Positions 29,320 to 39,158 of a stretch of DNA of 64,000 nucleotides are shown piece after piece; the stretch's first letter is position 1, and every line of letters starts with the position of its first letter. The notes beneath the pieces are model-generated. The model did not search any database, was not told the DNA's origin, and saw only the letters and a list, made by a program, of their open reading frames with translations. Source of the DNA: an endosymbiont of unidentified scaly snail isolate Monju (GTDB lineage Bacteria; Pseudomonadota; Gammaproteobacteria; Chromatiales; Chromatiaceae); NCBI RefSeq assembly GCF_000801295.1, contig NZ_AP012978.1, positions 1,054,001-1,118,000 of the forward strand, given 5' to 3'. Position numbers and translations under genes: made by a program.

Positions 29320-30683
29320 TCACTCCGCTTCCGTTCGTCCCGTGACGCGTGCTCGCAGGCGCCCGCGGGCGAGGCGGATCTCCAGCTCCTCGCCTTTGGC
29401 AACCTGGTTCGCATCGGTGACCAGGCGACCGTCGGCTGCACGCAGCACGATACTGTAACCGCGTTCCAGGGTGGCCAACGGGCTGATGACCGCCTGCAAC
29501 TGGCGCGCCAGGGCGGCCAGGCGCTGGCTGCGAGCGTCGAGGTGATGTCGCATGCCGGCATGCAGGCGGCGTTGCAGAGGGACCAGGCGTTCGCGCAGCC
29601 GGGACAGGGCGCGTTTCGGGTTCAGGGCGCGCAGGCGGCCGGCGCGTTGTTGCAGGCGTTCGTGCTGCCGTTGCAGATGGCGTTGCATGGTGCCTTGCAG
29701 GCGCCATTGCAGTTCGTCCAGGCGTTGCTGCTGTTGTTGCAGGCGTGTTCCGGGGTGATTGCGTGACAGGCGTTCCTGGAGGAGACGCAGCCGCTTTTGC
29801 GTCTCGCGCAGGTTGCGGTGCATCGCCTGTTTCAGGCGTTGCGCCAGGCGTTGGCATTGTGCGCGCAGGACCTGGCCGTCGGGCGTCACCAGTTCGGCCG
29901 CCGCCGAGGGCGTGGGCGCGCGCCGGTCGGCCACGAAGTCGGTGATGGTGAAATCGGTTTCGTGACCCACGGCGGAGACGATGGGAATCCCGGCTGCCGC
30001 GATGTCCCGTGCCAGCCCCTCGTCGTTGAAAGCGGCCAGGTCTTCCTCGGCGCCGCCACCGCGCGCCAGGATCAGTACATCCACCTCGGCGCGGGTCAGC
30101 GCAATGGCCCCAGTGCCTGGCGCAGTTCCGTCACTGCATCGGCACCTTGTACCGCGCTGGGGTAGAGGATTACCTCGGCTACCGGGTAACGCCGCTTCAG
30201 CACGTACAGGATATCGCGCAGCGCCGCCCCCGAGGGCGAAGTGATCACGCCGATGCGCTGCGCCCAGGCGGGCAGGGGGCGCTTGCGCGCGGTATCGAAC
30301 AGGCCTTCGGCCCGGAGTCTTGCCTTCAGTGCCTCGAAAGCCGCGCGCAGGGAGCCGGCTCCGGCGGGTTCCATGTGCTCGATGACGAGCTGGCAGTCAC
30401 CGCGCGGCTCGTACAGGGTGACGCGGGCGCGCGCCAGTACCTGTTCTCCGTCGCGTGGCACGAAACGCAACAGGTTGCGCCGGTTGCGGAACAGGGCGCA
30501 ACGGATCTGTGCCCGGCCGTCCTTGAGGCTGAAATACAGGTGTCCCGAGCGCGGGGTGCTGAGGTTGGAGATCTCGCCCTGTACCCAGATCAGTGGAAAG
30601 CTGCCCTCGAGTACATGTCGCAGCTCGCTGTTGAGACGGCCGATGGTATAGATGTCGCGTTGGGAAGGATCGGGACCTGGCAT
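29320..30683 (-). pseudogene. xseA: Exodeoxyribonuclease VII large subunit, frameshifted
   Basis: The N-terminal part (from ATG 30683) has the OB-fold GRLNSELRHVLEGSFPLIWVQGEISN and the segment [17 protein letters not shown], and runs in frame to a TGA near 30096. The C-terminal part ([42 protein letters not shown], a long Gln/Arg coiled coil) continues in another frame to 29320. The break is at a run of four C on the plus strand (30108-30111). One extra base there would join Q-A-L-G to A-I-A-L-T-R in frame, as family alignment expects. It is either a homopolymer sequencing error or a recent inactivating deletion. The intact protein, with XseB, degrades single-stranded DNA. Confidence 0.85.
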
Positions 30684-30705
30684 GGCCCGATTATCGCAGA
30701 AGATG

Positions 30706-30993
30706 GGGGCCGGACCACTAGCCCGGATATCGCACCAAGTCGAGGATGGGCGGTCCAGCAAGTCATTGTGTGCAAGGGTTTATTTGAAGTTCAGAGCCGC
30801 TTTTACGCAGAGACACTTCGTTTCCGCCCATCCTCTGCGCCGGGCCTTGCGGCTTTTCGCTCGCGCTCGCTGGCTCTTCACGAAAGCCGTAGCGATGGCT
30901 ACGCCTTTCGCTCCAGAGCGGCGCGAGCGCGGCTGCAAAGTCCGCAAGCATCCGGCGCCTTGGTGCAATATCCGGGCTATCGGATCCGGCCCC
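30706..30993. repeat. MITE-like element with imperfect terminal inverted repeats
   Basis: Arms of about 34-35 bp, 30706-30739 and 30959-30993, are inverted copies with a 21-bp core differing by one base (30719-30739 and 30959-30979). The 220-bp interior is also self-complementary: an inner stem CGAAAG.CGTAGC pairs with GCTACGCCTTTCG around 30880-30912, and GC-rich blocks on either side pair again. No protein is encoded. It lies between the xseA start and a small lipoprotein gene. A mobile non-autonomous element or a structured RNA are both possible. Confidence 0.75.
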
Positions 30994-31005
30994 GGCCTGT
31001 GTCAC

Positions 31006-31278
31006 TCAGTACAGATAGGAGGGATTGCCGGCGTTGGCATTGTCCCGGGCCTGCTGGACCGCCAGCCGTCCCTGTTCCTCGGCCTTGTTCGCCAGCTTGA
31101 TGGCGGTGGCATAGTCGCCCTTGGCTGCGGCCTTCTCGGCGGCCTTGATGATCTTGGCGGTATCGCGCCATTCGTTCTTCAGCGCGGCGGCCGCCTCTTT
31201 CGTTTCGGCCGTCTGGCAACCGGTGAGGGCGATGGCAGGCAGCAGGGCCATGGCGAGCATCAGGGAACGCGTCTTCAT
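31006..31278 (-). CDS. Small lipoprotein, SoxK (SoxXA-binding)-like
   Basis: A 90-residue protein with a signal peptide and lipobox ALTGCQ (Cys21). The mature part has EWRDTAKIIKAAEKAAAKGDY, ATAIKLANKAEEQG, and ends NAGNPSYLY. That layout matches my recollection of SoxXA-binding proteins of sulfur oxidisers; the alternative is a generic helical lipoprotein. No other sox gene is in the window. It follows the inverted-repeat element and is read away from rdgC's end. Confidence 0.55.
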   Translation of the reverse strand: MKTRSLMLAMALLPAIALTGCQTAETKEAAAALKNEWRDTAKIIKAAEKAAAKGDYATAIKLANKAEEQGRLAVQQARDNANAGNPSYLY

Positions 31279-31474
31279 GATCTTGGGGTTCTCCTCGAGT
31301 CGGGGTTATTGTCGCTTTGGTGGACGTCCGGGCTCCGGCCCGTGACTCAGACAAGACGCAGGGGCAGCCGAAATATTCCCTGCGCCGATGCTTTCTGTGC
31401 ATTCCATGAAGGGAGCCCGGATTGCCCTGCGGGGCGGTGGTGGAGGCTGCTCCTCGCGGACTGTGATAGGGGGG

Positions 31475-32380
31475 TCATCCTTCTTCGATACCGCCAAACA
31501 CCCGGGTCAATGCGGGAATGAACTGCGACAGTTCGCCGGCCATCAAGGCGAAATCCGCGTCGAAGCGGGCTACGGCGTCGTCGGCGGCAATGTCGGCAGC
31601 CTCGTCCATGACGAGATCGGTGAAGCGCAGGCGCCGGATGGTCAAGTCGTCGCCGATCACGCAACGCACCCGTTCCGCCCATTCCATGGCCAGGCGGGTG
31701 ACCTGCATGCCGGCATCGAGATGCGTACGCACCTCTTCGCCCGCAAGGTCCAGCCGGCGCACGCGGATCACTGCTCCGTTTTCTACCGGTTCGCGCAGTT
31801 CGCACTCGTCGCCCGGTGTGAACTGTTCGGGCAGCCCACCTTCCAGCCAGCGGGTCATCGACAGGGCAGGGGAGTGGTTGACCGTCAGCGGGCGTACCTT
31901 CAGTGAACCAAGACTTTCACGCAACAGGTTCAGAAAGGCCTCGGCACGCTTCGGCGTGGCGGTGTCGATGACGATCCAGCTGGCCGCGGGGTCGATGTAA
32001 CCAAAGGTGAGTTGCGAACGGGTGAAGGCGCGCGGGAGCAGATCGATCACGATCTCGTCACGCAGCTTGGTGCGCTCCTTGCGTCCCACCGGGCGTGCCT
32101 CGGCAGTTTCGATCTGTTCCACCTTCTCGTCGAGCGCCTCGCGGACCACGGCCGCCGGCAGGATGCGCTCCTCGCGCCGAAGACACAGCATCAGCCGCCC
32201 GTTGGCCGCATGCACCAGCTGCTCGCCATGTTTCCCGAGGGGGGCTGTCCAGCCCTCGCGATAGGTGTCCAGCCCACCGCAGGGCTGGAAGCCTTGTGCC
32301 TGTAGCTGTTCGTGCAGGCGGACAGGGTCGGATTCGAATTCACCGCCGAGGCGGTAGAGCGAAAGGTTGCGGAACCACAT
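31475..32380 (-). CDS. rdgC: Recombination-associated protein RdgC
   Basis: A 301-residue RdgC protein, a ring-shaped dsDNA-binding protein that restrains RecA. It begins MWFRNLSLYRL and contains the family features GREERILP-like RREERILPAAVVREAL, DLLPRAFTRSQ and SWIVIDTATPKRAEAFLNLLRESLG. Length matches the E. coli protein (303). The start at 32380 is fixed by this N-terminus. It is divergent from rapA with a 215-bp gap. Confidence 0.95.
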   Translation of the reverse strand: MWFRNLSLYRLGGEFESDPVRLHEQLQAQGFQPCGGLDTYREGWTAPLGKHGEQLVHAANGRLMLCLRREERILPAAVVREALDEKVEQIETAEARPVGRKERTKLRDEIVIDLLPRAFTRSQLTFGYIDPAASWIVIDTATPKRAEAFLNLLRESLGSLKVRPLTVNHSPALSMTRWLEGGLPEQFTPGDECELREPVENGAVIRVRRLDLAGEEVRTHLDAGMQVTRLAMEWAERVRCVIGDDLTIRRLRFTDLVMDEAADIAADDAVARFDADFALMAGELSQFIPALTRVFGGIEEG

Positions 32381-32562
32381 GCGTTGCACCTGCCGAGGGA
32401 AAGGGCGGCGATTATGCCATGCCTGGCGGGGCAGACAATGTCCGGGCGGCGAGTTCGAAGGCCTGTCACGCAACGGTGTGTGCGGGGTCTCGAAAGCCTC
32501 TCTGCCCTTCGGCCGGTATTCTGTGAAATGTCGCTGGTAGACGATTTGAGGCTGGAAACGGC

Positions 32563-32589
32563 TACAATGCGCGCCCTTTGACCGAGGAG
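32563..32589 (+). promoter_or_regulatory. rapA -10 element and ribosome-binding site
   Basis: TACAAT at 32563-32568 is a good -10, without a convincing -35. GAGGAG at 32584-32589 lies six bases before a GTG at 32596. This decides the rapA start over a TTG at 32578. Confidence 0.45.
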
Positions 32590-32595
32590 TTGCAA

Positions 32596-35262
32596 GTGCT
32601 GCCCGGACAACGCTGGATGAGCGAGGCCGAGCCCGACCTGGGGCTGGGGATGGTAATCGAGGCGGACGCCCGCCGGGTGCGGGTGTTGTTCCCGGCCACG
32701 GGCGAGGAGCGGGTCTATGCGCGTGAAAGCGCGCCGCTGGCGCGGGTGCGCCTGTCCGAGGGCGAGACCCTGGTGACCGGCGAGGGCAACCGGCTGGGCA
32801 TTGTGGCGGTGAGTGAGCGTGGGGGCTTGCTGGTGTACCGCTGCGAGGACGATGCCGGGCAGGTTCTGGAGGTTCCGGAACAGCAGATCGATGCGCGCAT
32901 GCGCCTGAACCGGCCTCAGGACCGCCTGTTGTCCGGGCGTCTGGATGCGGATACCTGGTTCGACCTGCGCCGGCGCACCTGGGAACGGATGGAGGCGGCC
33001 TGGCGCTCGCCGGTGTTCGGACTGGTCGGTCCCCGGGTGGTGCCGATTCCACACCAGTTGTACATCGCGCACGAGGTCGCCGGCCGTCCCGCACCGCGCG
33101 TGTTGCTGGCCGACGAGGTCGGACTGGGCAAGACCATCGAGGCCGGCTTGATCTTGCATCGCCTGCTGCTGGGCGGGCGCGCGCAGCGGGTGCTGGTGGT
33201 GGTGCCCGAGGCCCTGTTGCATCAGTGGCTGGTGGAGATGCTGCGGCGCTTCAACCTGCGTTTCGCCTTGTTCGATGGTGAGCGCTTTGCTGCCGGCGAC
33301 AGCGCCAATCCCTTTCTCGACGAGCAGCGGGTGCTGTGCAGCCTGGAGTTCCTGGTGAGCGCGCCCGAGGTGGCGCGTGCCGCCCTGGCCGGCGAATGGG
33401 ACCTGCTGGTGGTGGACGAGGCCCATCACCTGCACTGGTCGCCCGAGGAGAGCAGTCTGGAGTACGAACTGGTCGAGGCGCTGGCTGGTCACACGCCGGG
33501 CGTGCTGCTGCTCACCGCTACGCCCGAGCAGTTGGGCCGCGCCGGGCATTTCGCGCGCCTGCTCGATGGCGAGGCGCTGGATGCGGCGGACCGGGCGCTG
33601 CTGGCCGAGACGTTGGGTGAGGTCGATGACCTGGCGCCCGAGGTGCTGGTGCGCCGTCTGCTCGACCGGCACGGCACCGGCCGGGTGTTGTTCCGCAATA
33701 CCCGGCAGGCGATCCGCGGTTTTCCGGGACGGCAGCCCCGGGGCTATCCTTTGCCGCTGCCGGCGGACTACCGCAAGGTGGCGCACGAGCCGGCGCCCGA
33801 GGTGCATTTCCCGCGCAAGTGGCCGCGCATCGACCCGCGCGTCGATTGGCTGGTGGCGCTGTTACGCGAACTCAGGCCCGAAAAGGTGCTGGTGATCTGC
33901 GCGCAGGCCGCCACCGTGGTGCGGCTGCGCGACTGGCTGTTCGAGACCGAGGGCCTGCACGTGGCGGTGTTTCACGAGGGCATGGAGATCGTCGAGCGTG
34001 ACCGCGCAGCGGCGTGGTTCGCCGACCCGGAGGAGGGATGCCAGGCGCTGATCTGCTCGGAGATCGGCTCGGAAGGACGCAACTTCCAGTTCGCGCATCA
34101 CCTGGTGTTGTTCGACCTGCCACTGGAGGCCGAGCTGCTGGAGCAGCGTATCGGCCGGCTGGACCGCATCGGTCAGGCCGAGACCATCCGTATTCACGTG
34201 CCTTACATGGAAGGTTCGGCGGGCGAGGTGCTGTACCGCTGGTATCACCTGGGGCTGGGAGCGCTCGAGGCGACCTGTCCGGCCGCTGGCGCGGTGCAGG
34301 AGGCGCTGGCGGCGCCCTTGCGCGAGGCATTGTGCGAGCCGTCGAGGACCGATGCCCTGGTGCGTGAGGCGCAGGTCCTGGTCGAGCGCCTCAGCCGCGA
34401 ACTCGAGGCCGGGCGTGACCGCCTGCTGGAGCTGCATTCGCATCGTCCCGAGGTCTCGGCGGCGTTGGTCGAGGCCGTGCGCGCACAGGACGGTGATCCG
34501 GATCTGCCAGCCTGGTTGCACGACTTCTGGGATGCCTGGGGCGTCGAGCATACCCCGGGGCGCGGCCTGTCCGAGGTGGTGCGACCGGGCGCCCACATGC
34601 GCCAGGAGCACTTTCCCGGGTTGCCGTCATCGGGGATGACGGTCACCTATGCGCGTGACGATGCGCTGGCGCACGAGGATCGTGCCTTTCTCACCTGGGA
34701 ACACCCCATGGTGCGCGGGGCCATGGAAATGCTGACCACCAGCGAGCTGGGCAGCGCGGCGCTCCTTTTGTGCCGGCACCCGGATTACCGCACCGGTACG
34801 GTATTTCTCGAGCTGCTGTACGTGATCGAGTGCCTGGCACCGCGAGACCTGGAAGCCGACCGTTACCTGCCGCTTGGGCCGCTGCGTTTGTTGCTCGATG
34901 CGCAGGGCGAAGACCGCGCTGCCGAGTTGCCGCCGGAGCAGCTGAGGGGACAGGACCTGGCGCAGAACCGCAAACTGGTGGAAACGGTTCTGCGCTCCCA
35001 GGGTAAGCGCCTGCGTGCTCTGTTTCAGCTTGGAGAGGAACTGGCCGGCCTGCGATCACGCGAACGGGTGGGCGAGGCGCTCTCGCGCATGCGCCGCGAG
35101 CTGGACGCCGAGTTGGAACGCCTGTCTGCGCTGGCGGAGGTCAATGCCAATGTGCGGGAGGACGAACTCGAACAACTGCGCGCGCGGCGCGAGCGCCTGG
35201 CGGTCCACCTGGGCGACGCCCGGCTGCGCCTGGACGCCGCCCGTCTGGTGGTGATGGGCTGA
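32596..35262 (+). CDS. rapA: RNA polymerase-associated SWI2/SNF2 ATPase RapA
   Basis: An 888-residue Swi2/Snf2 translocase that recycles stalled RNA polymerase. The start VLPGQRWMSEAEPDLGLG aligns with the E. coli N-terminus. Helicase motif I is DEVGLGKTIEAG, motif II DEAHHLHW, motif III LLLTATPEQL, and motif VI QRIGRLDRIGQ. The protein is about 80 residues shorter than E. coli RapA. Its stop is only 6 bp from the stop of the convergent SulP gene. Confidence 0.95.
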   Translation: MLPGQRWMSEAEPDLGLGMVIEADARRVRVLFPATGEERVYARESAPLARVRLSEGETLVTGEGNRLGIVAVSERGGLLVYRCEDDAGQVLEVPEQQIDARMRLNRPQDRLLSGRLDADTWFDLRRRTWERMEAAWRSPVFGLVGPRVVPIPHQLYIAHEVAGRPAPRVLLADEVGLGKTIEAGLILHRLLLGGRAQRVLVVVPEALLHQWLVEMLRRFNLRFALFDGERFAAGDSANPFLDEQRVLCSLEFLVSAPEVARAALAGEWDLLVVDEAHHLHWSPEESSLEYELVEALAGHTPGVLLLTATPEQLGRAGHFARLLDGEALDAADRALLAETLGEVDDLAPEVLVRRLLDRHGTGRVLFRNTRQAIRGFPGRQPRGYPLPLPADYRKVAHEPAPEVHFPRKWPRIDPRVDWLVALLRELRPEKVLVICAQAATVVRLRDWLFETEGLHVAVFHEGMEIVERDRAAAWFADPEEGCQALICSEIGSEGRNFQFAHHLVLFDLPLEAELLEQRIGRLDRIGQAETIRIHVPYMEGSAGEVLYRWYHLGLGALEATCPAAGAVQEALAAPLREALCEPSRTDALVREAQVLVERLSRELEAGRDRLLELHSHRPEVSAALVEAVRAQDGDPDLPAWLHDFWDAWGVEHTPGRGLSEVVRPGAHMRQEHFPGLPSSGMTVTYARDDALAHEDRAFLTWEHPMVRGAMEMLTTSELGSAALLLCRHPDYRTGTVFLELLYVIECLAPRDLEADRYLPLGPLRLLLDAQGEDRAAELPPEQLRGQDLAQNRKLVETVLRSQGKRLRALFQLGEELAGLRSRERVGEALSRMRRELDAELERLSALAEVNANVREDELEQLRARRERLAVHLGDARLRLDAARLVVMG

Positions 35263-35268
35263 AGCGTC

Positions 35269-37008
35269 TCAGCGGCACTCCTCGAAGATCTGCGCGTTGC
35301 AGGTCTTGCAGATCTCGTGATCGAAGTGGTGGTGGTACAGGGTGTGGAAGGCCTGTCCCTTGTTGTCGAAGAAGTGATCGTTGCCGATGCAACGGACGAA
35401 GTGCGCGCGCGCGGCGGCCTCGTACACATTGGGCTTGAGCCCCACGAAATACAGTCCGCCTCCCAGCTTGCGCAGTTTCTCGTTCTCGGCGATCAGGGCC
35501 TCGAAGCCTGCGAGGTCGATGAAGTTGATGCCGGTGCCCACGATCAGGATGTGATAGATCCGTTCGTTTTCAACAATAGTCGAGAGCCGGTTGACCACGT
35601 GGTTGACCGAGCCGAAATAGATCGACATGTCGATACGGATGATCTTGAGCTGCGGGCACTGTTTGACCGGCTTCTCGTCCAGCGGCACCAGCTTGCGATG
35701 GGGGGTGCCCGGTTCACCATCCAGCGACAGGGTGGGAATGGCCGGTGTGGAGGTCTTGGCCAGGAAGAACACCAGCGACAGCAGCACGCCCATGTAGATG
35801 GCGAACTCCAGTTCCAGGAACAGGGTGGCGAAGAATGTGGTCAGCAGCACCGCCGCTTCGGACCCGCTGAAGGTCAGCGCCTCGCGGATGTGATGAAAGT
35901 CGATCAGGTTGTAGGCCACCAGCAGGATGACCCCGCCCATGGCCGCAATCGGCAGGTAGGCGGTCAGCGGTGCGATCAACAGCACGATGCCCATCAGGAT
36001 GACCGCCGCGAACAATGCCGACATGGGTGTGCGCGCCCCGGCGGCGTAGTTGATGCCCGAACGAGTGAACGAACCGGAACCGGCGTAGGCGGAGAAGAAA
36101 CTGCCGAACATGTTGGACAGGCCCTGGCCGATGAATTCCTGGTTGGAGTCGATGCGCTGGCCCGAGCGGGTGGCCACCGCGCGGCTGATCGAGACTGCTT
36201 CGATCAGGCCCAGCAGGGCCACGGCGAAGGCCTGGGGTGCGAGCTGGCGCATGGTGTCGAAACTGAAGTCGGGCGAGGACAGCGGCGGCAGATGGGCCGG
36301 GATCTCGCCGACCAGCGGAATGTTGGGATCGAACTGGCTCAGGTACATTGCCAGGAGGCTGCCGATGACCATGCCGATCAGCAGGTTGGGTAGTTTGGGC
36401 AGGTATTTCTTGGCCAGCAGCGCCGAAACCAGGGTCACCAGGGCAATGGCCAGCAGGCTGAAGTTCAGGTGACCGATATTGCTGAAGATGTCTCCCCAGG
36501 TGTGCAGAAAGGATTCACCCTTGGGCACGTGGATGCCGGTGATGTGCTTGACCTGACTGGTGGCGATCAGGATGGCCGCGCCGGCGGTGAAGCCGATGAC
36601 TACGGTGTGCGAGACGAAGTTGACCAGCGATCCCAGGCGCGCCACCCCGAAGGCAAACTGGTAGACCCCGGCCAGGAAGGTGAGTGTCAGTGCCAGGTTG
36701 ATGAACTCGGGCGAGCCCGGTTCGGCATGCTGGCTCAGGGTGGAGAACACCACGATGGAGATGGCCGTGGTGGGGCCGGAGATCAAGTGATACGACGATC
36801 CGAACAGGGCCGCGATGATCGGCGTCACCATGGCGGTGTACAGGCCGTATTCCGGGGGCAGGCCGGCGATGGTGGCGAAGGCCACGCCCTGCGGCAGCAC
36901 GATCACCGCGCCGGTCAGTCCCGCGAAGAAATCCGCTCGCAGCGTATCCTTGTTGACAAGGCGCATCCAGCGCAGGAAGGGGAAGAACAGGGCGAGCTTG
37001 CTGGTCAT
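35269..37008 (-). CDS. SulP-family anion transporter with STAS domain
   Basis: A 579-residue transporter with 10-14 predicted membrane segments; the family signature PPEYGLYTAMVTPIIAALFG follows the first helix. The cytoplasmic STAS domain (about 450-540) is recognisable by NFIDLAGFEAL. After it come several histidines and a cysteine motif HEICKTCNAQIFEEC that might bind metal. Substrates in the family include sulfate, bicarbonate and other anions. I chose the ATG at 37008 because the hydrophobic part starts there; an upstream frame to 37149 looks non-coding. Confidence 0.9.
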   Translation of the reverse strand: MTSKLALFFPFLRWMRLVNKDTLRADFFAGLTGAVIVLPQGVAFATIAGLPPEYGLYTAMVTPIIAALFGSSYHLISGPTTAISIVVFSTLSQHAEPGSPEFINLALTLTFLAGVYQFAFGVARLGSLVNFVSHTVVIGFTAGAAILIATSQVKHITGIHVPKGESFLHTWGDIFSNIGHLNFSLLAIALVTLVSALLAKKYLPKLPNLLIGMVIGSLLAMYLSQFDPNIPLVGEIPAHLPPLSSPDFSFDTMRQLAPQAFAVALLGLIEAVSISRAVATRSGQRIDSNQEFIGQGLSNMFGSFFSAYAGSGSFTRSGINYAAGARTPMSALFAAVILMGIVLLIAPLTAYLPIAAMGGVILLVAYNLIDFHHIREALTFSGSEAAVLLTTFFATLFLELEFAIYMGVLLSLVFFLAKTSTPAIPTLSLDGEPGTPHRKLVPLDEKPVKQCPQLKIIRIDMSIYFGSVNHVVNRLSTIVENERIYHILIVGTGINFIDLAGFEALIAENEKLRKLGGGLYFVGLKPNVYEAAARAHFVRCIGNDHFFDNKGQAFHTLYHHHFDHEICKTCNAQIFEECR

Positions 37009-37344
37009 CGCGGGTCTGGCCTCCGATTGGGGGGATGTGGTTCGGGTTTGGAGAAGTGTCGTTTTTCCGGCAACGGGAAGCCTCAATCTGGCGCCTGGAC
37101 GCAGATCACGGACGAATCGGGGAGTCGATGCCGGATCAATAAGACCCACTAATATTAGGGCATTCTTATCTATCCGACAAGGGGGGAAGATTCATCCTGG
37201 AACCGCAGCCATCGCGTCGATATTCAGTCGGGGGCGGGCCTTTGGGGGTTGATCGCCTCTCGCCCAGGCGCGCATGTGGAAGACGGTGCGATTGACGGTT
37301 GACAAGCTCGTCCATGCCGCTAGAATTCACGCCTCCAAAGCGAA

Positions 37345-37421
37345 GCGCCCGTAGCTCAGCTGGATAGAGTACCTGGCTACGAACCAGGCGGTCGCACGTT
37401 CGAATCGTGCCGGGCGCGCCA
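37345..37421 (+). tRNA. tRNA-Arg (anticodon ACG)
   Basis: A 77-nt cloverleaf. The acceptor stem GCGCCCG pairs with CGGGCGC, followed by G and CCA. The D arm is TAGCTCAGCTGGATAGAG, the anticodon stem CCTGG/CCAGG holds loop CTACGAA (anticodon ACG, read as inosine), and the T loop is TTCGAAT. CCA is encoded. A terminator follows at once. Confidence 0.97.
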
Positions 37422-37425
37422 TATT
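37404..37425 (+). repeat. att-like direct repeat, copy 1 (tRNA-Arg 3' end)
   Basis: 22 bases covering the T arm end, acceptor 3' strand, CCA and the next four bases are repeated exactly at 37558-37579. Such duplications are left by site-specific integration into a tRNA gene. Confidence 0.75.
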
Positions 37426-37429
37426 CCGA

Positions 37430-37457
37430 GGCCTCTGCAAACGCAGGGGCCTTTTTT
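37430..37457 (+). terminator. Rho-independent terminator of tRNA-Arg
   Basis: A nine-pair stem GGCCTCTGC/GCAGGGGCC with an AAAC loop is followed directly by six T. Confidence 0.9.
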
Positions 37458-37557
37458 GTTGTGCTGTGGGCAGATGTACGATTCGCACGCGCGACGCAAC
37501 CAAAATGGTTGCGTTCGACAAGCGGCGAAGCCGCGCAGCCCACGCCGGAGGCGAGAC

Positions 37558-37579
37558 ATCGTGCCGGGCGCGCCATATT
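37558..37579 (+). repeat. att-like direct repeat, copy 2
   Basis: Exact copy of 37404-37425, 154 bp downstream. The segment between holds the tRNA terminator and an inverted repeat CGCAACC/GGTTGCG (about 37495-37514), but no gene. Confidence 0.75.
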
Positions 37580-37769
37580 GCCTTCAGAATCGGCCGGTTA
37601 GTGTTGCAGGGGTTTCCGGCTTTTTCTTTCATCCGACATTAATCCGACAATTTTTCGCGACAGCACCGTCAGCACCGGGGTGTTCGCGGTCGATCAGTCG
37701 GCTCAATGTCCCCATTGGAAAACGCGGCTCGGCGTCACCCGGCCATGAGGTGTGTCGTTGCGGGTGTCC

Positions 37770-39158
37770 TCAGCATTCGATGATGCTCACGGCCAGTCCT
37801 CCCCGGGAGGTCTCCTTGAACTTGGTGGACATCTCTTCCCCGGTCTGTTTCATGGCGGCGATGCAGTGGTCGAGGGGCATGAAGTGTTGCCCGTCGCCGT
37901 GCAGGGCGAGGGTGGCAGCGACGTGAGCCTTGATGCCCCCGAAGCCGTTGCGCTCGATGCAGGGGACCTGGACGAGTCCCTTGACGGGGTCGCAGGTCAT
38001 GCCGAGGTGATGTTCGAGGGCCATTTCGGCGGCGTGCTCGATCTGCGCGGGGGTGCCGCCGCGCACCGCGCAGAGTCCGGCCGCAGCCATTGCCGACGCG
38101 GAGCCGACCTCTCCCTGGCAGCCGACTTCGGCACCGGAGATGGAACTCCGGTGTTTGATGAGGCCGCCGATGGCGGCGGCGGTGAGCAGAAACTCGCGGG
38201 CCTGTTCGGGGCGGCTGTCTTCGTGGCGCATGTAGGCGTACAGGATGGCGGGAATGACGCCAGCGGCACCGTTGGTGGGGGCGGTGACGACCATCTGGCC
38301 GGCGGCGTTCTCTTCGTTGACGGCCATGGCGTAGGCGCAGAGGCGGATGTTCAGCGTGTCGGCGCATTCGGGTGTGTTCTCCACCTGCCGTAGCAGGCTG
38401 GCGGCCCGCCGGGGAATGTTCAGGCCGCCTGGCAGCACGCCCTCGGCCTCGAGGCCATTCATGACGCAGCGCCGCATGTATTGCCAGATACGGTCGAGCC
38501 CGGCGTCGAGCGTGGCGGGGGCATGGCGGGTGAGTTCGTTGGCGCGTTTCATCTCGGCGATGCCGAGGCCCGAGGCCGTGGCCATTTCAAGCATGCGGCG
38601 CGCGGAATCGAAGGGGTAGGGTACGTCGGGCCGCGGCGCAGACTCGGGACTGTGATTTTCTCCGTCCTCGGCCAACTCGTCGGCGCGGGCAATGAAGCCG
38701 CCGCCGATGGAGAAGTAGGTTTCGGTGACGATCGGGTTGCCGCTTTCGTCGAGCAGTTCGAGGATCAGGGCGTTGGGGTGTTGCGGCAGCGGGGGGCCAT
38801 CGTCGAAGACGATGTCTTGCGAGTAGTCGAAGGTGACGCGCCGGCCGTCGTCGAGAGTGACAGCGGGTTGGCCGACGGTGCGTGCGACGATGGCGTCGAG
38901 CCCTTCGCGGGCCACGTCTTCGGGCAAGTGACCGTGCAGGCCAAGCAGGACGGCGCGGTCAGTGGCGTGGCCGCGTCCAGTGGCCGAGAGCGAGCCCTTC
39001 AGGGTGCAGCGTATGCGTGTGGCGTGGGGGATGCCTCCGGTTCGCTGGGCATTGGTCAGGGTCGTACGAAAGCGGTATGCGGCATGCATCGGCCCCATGG
39101 TATGGGAACTTGATGGCCCGATACCGATTTTGAACAGATCGAGGGTGCTGATGAACAT
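37770..39158 (-). CDS. sdaA: L-serine dehydratase
   Basis: A 462-residue single-chain iron-sulfur L-serine ammonia-lyase producing pyruvate. The start [23 protein letters not shown] and the segments [14 protein letters not shown] and [14 protein letters not shown] (cluster cysteine) are typical; further cluster cysteines are in [10 protein letters not shown] and VPCIERN. AGGAGG precedes the ATG at 39158. It is a monocistronic-looking gene. Confidence 0.95.
   Translation of the reverse strand: MFISTLDLFKIGIGPSSSHTMGPMHAAYRFRTTLTNAQRTGGIPHATRIRCTLKGSLSATGRGHATDRAVLLGLHGHLPEDVAREGLDAIVARTVGQPAVTLDDGRRVTFDYSQDIVFDDGPPLPQHPNALILELLDESGNPIVTETYFSIGGGFIARADELAEDGENHSPESAPRPDVPYPFDSARRMLEMATASGLGIAEMKRANELTRHAPATLDAGLDRIWQYMRRCVMNGLEAEGVLPGGLNIPRRAASLLRQVENTPECADTLNIRLCAYAMAVNEENAAGQMVVTAPTNGAAGVIPAILYAYMRHEDSRPEQAREFLLTAAAIGGLIKHRSSISGAEVGCQGEVGSASAMAAAGLCAVRGGTPAQIEHAAEMALEHHLGMTCDPVKGLVQVPCIERNGFGGIKAHVAATLALHGDGQHFMPLDHCIAAMKQTGEEMSTKFKETSRGGLAVSIIEC

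Noticed and set aside
31475-33094. Extended rdgC reading frame beginning far upstream
   Set aside because: RdgC begins MWFRNL at 32380 and the upstream part overlaps the rapA gene in antisense.
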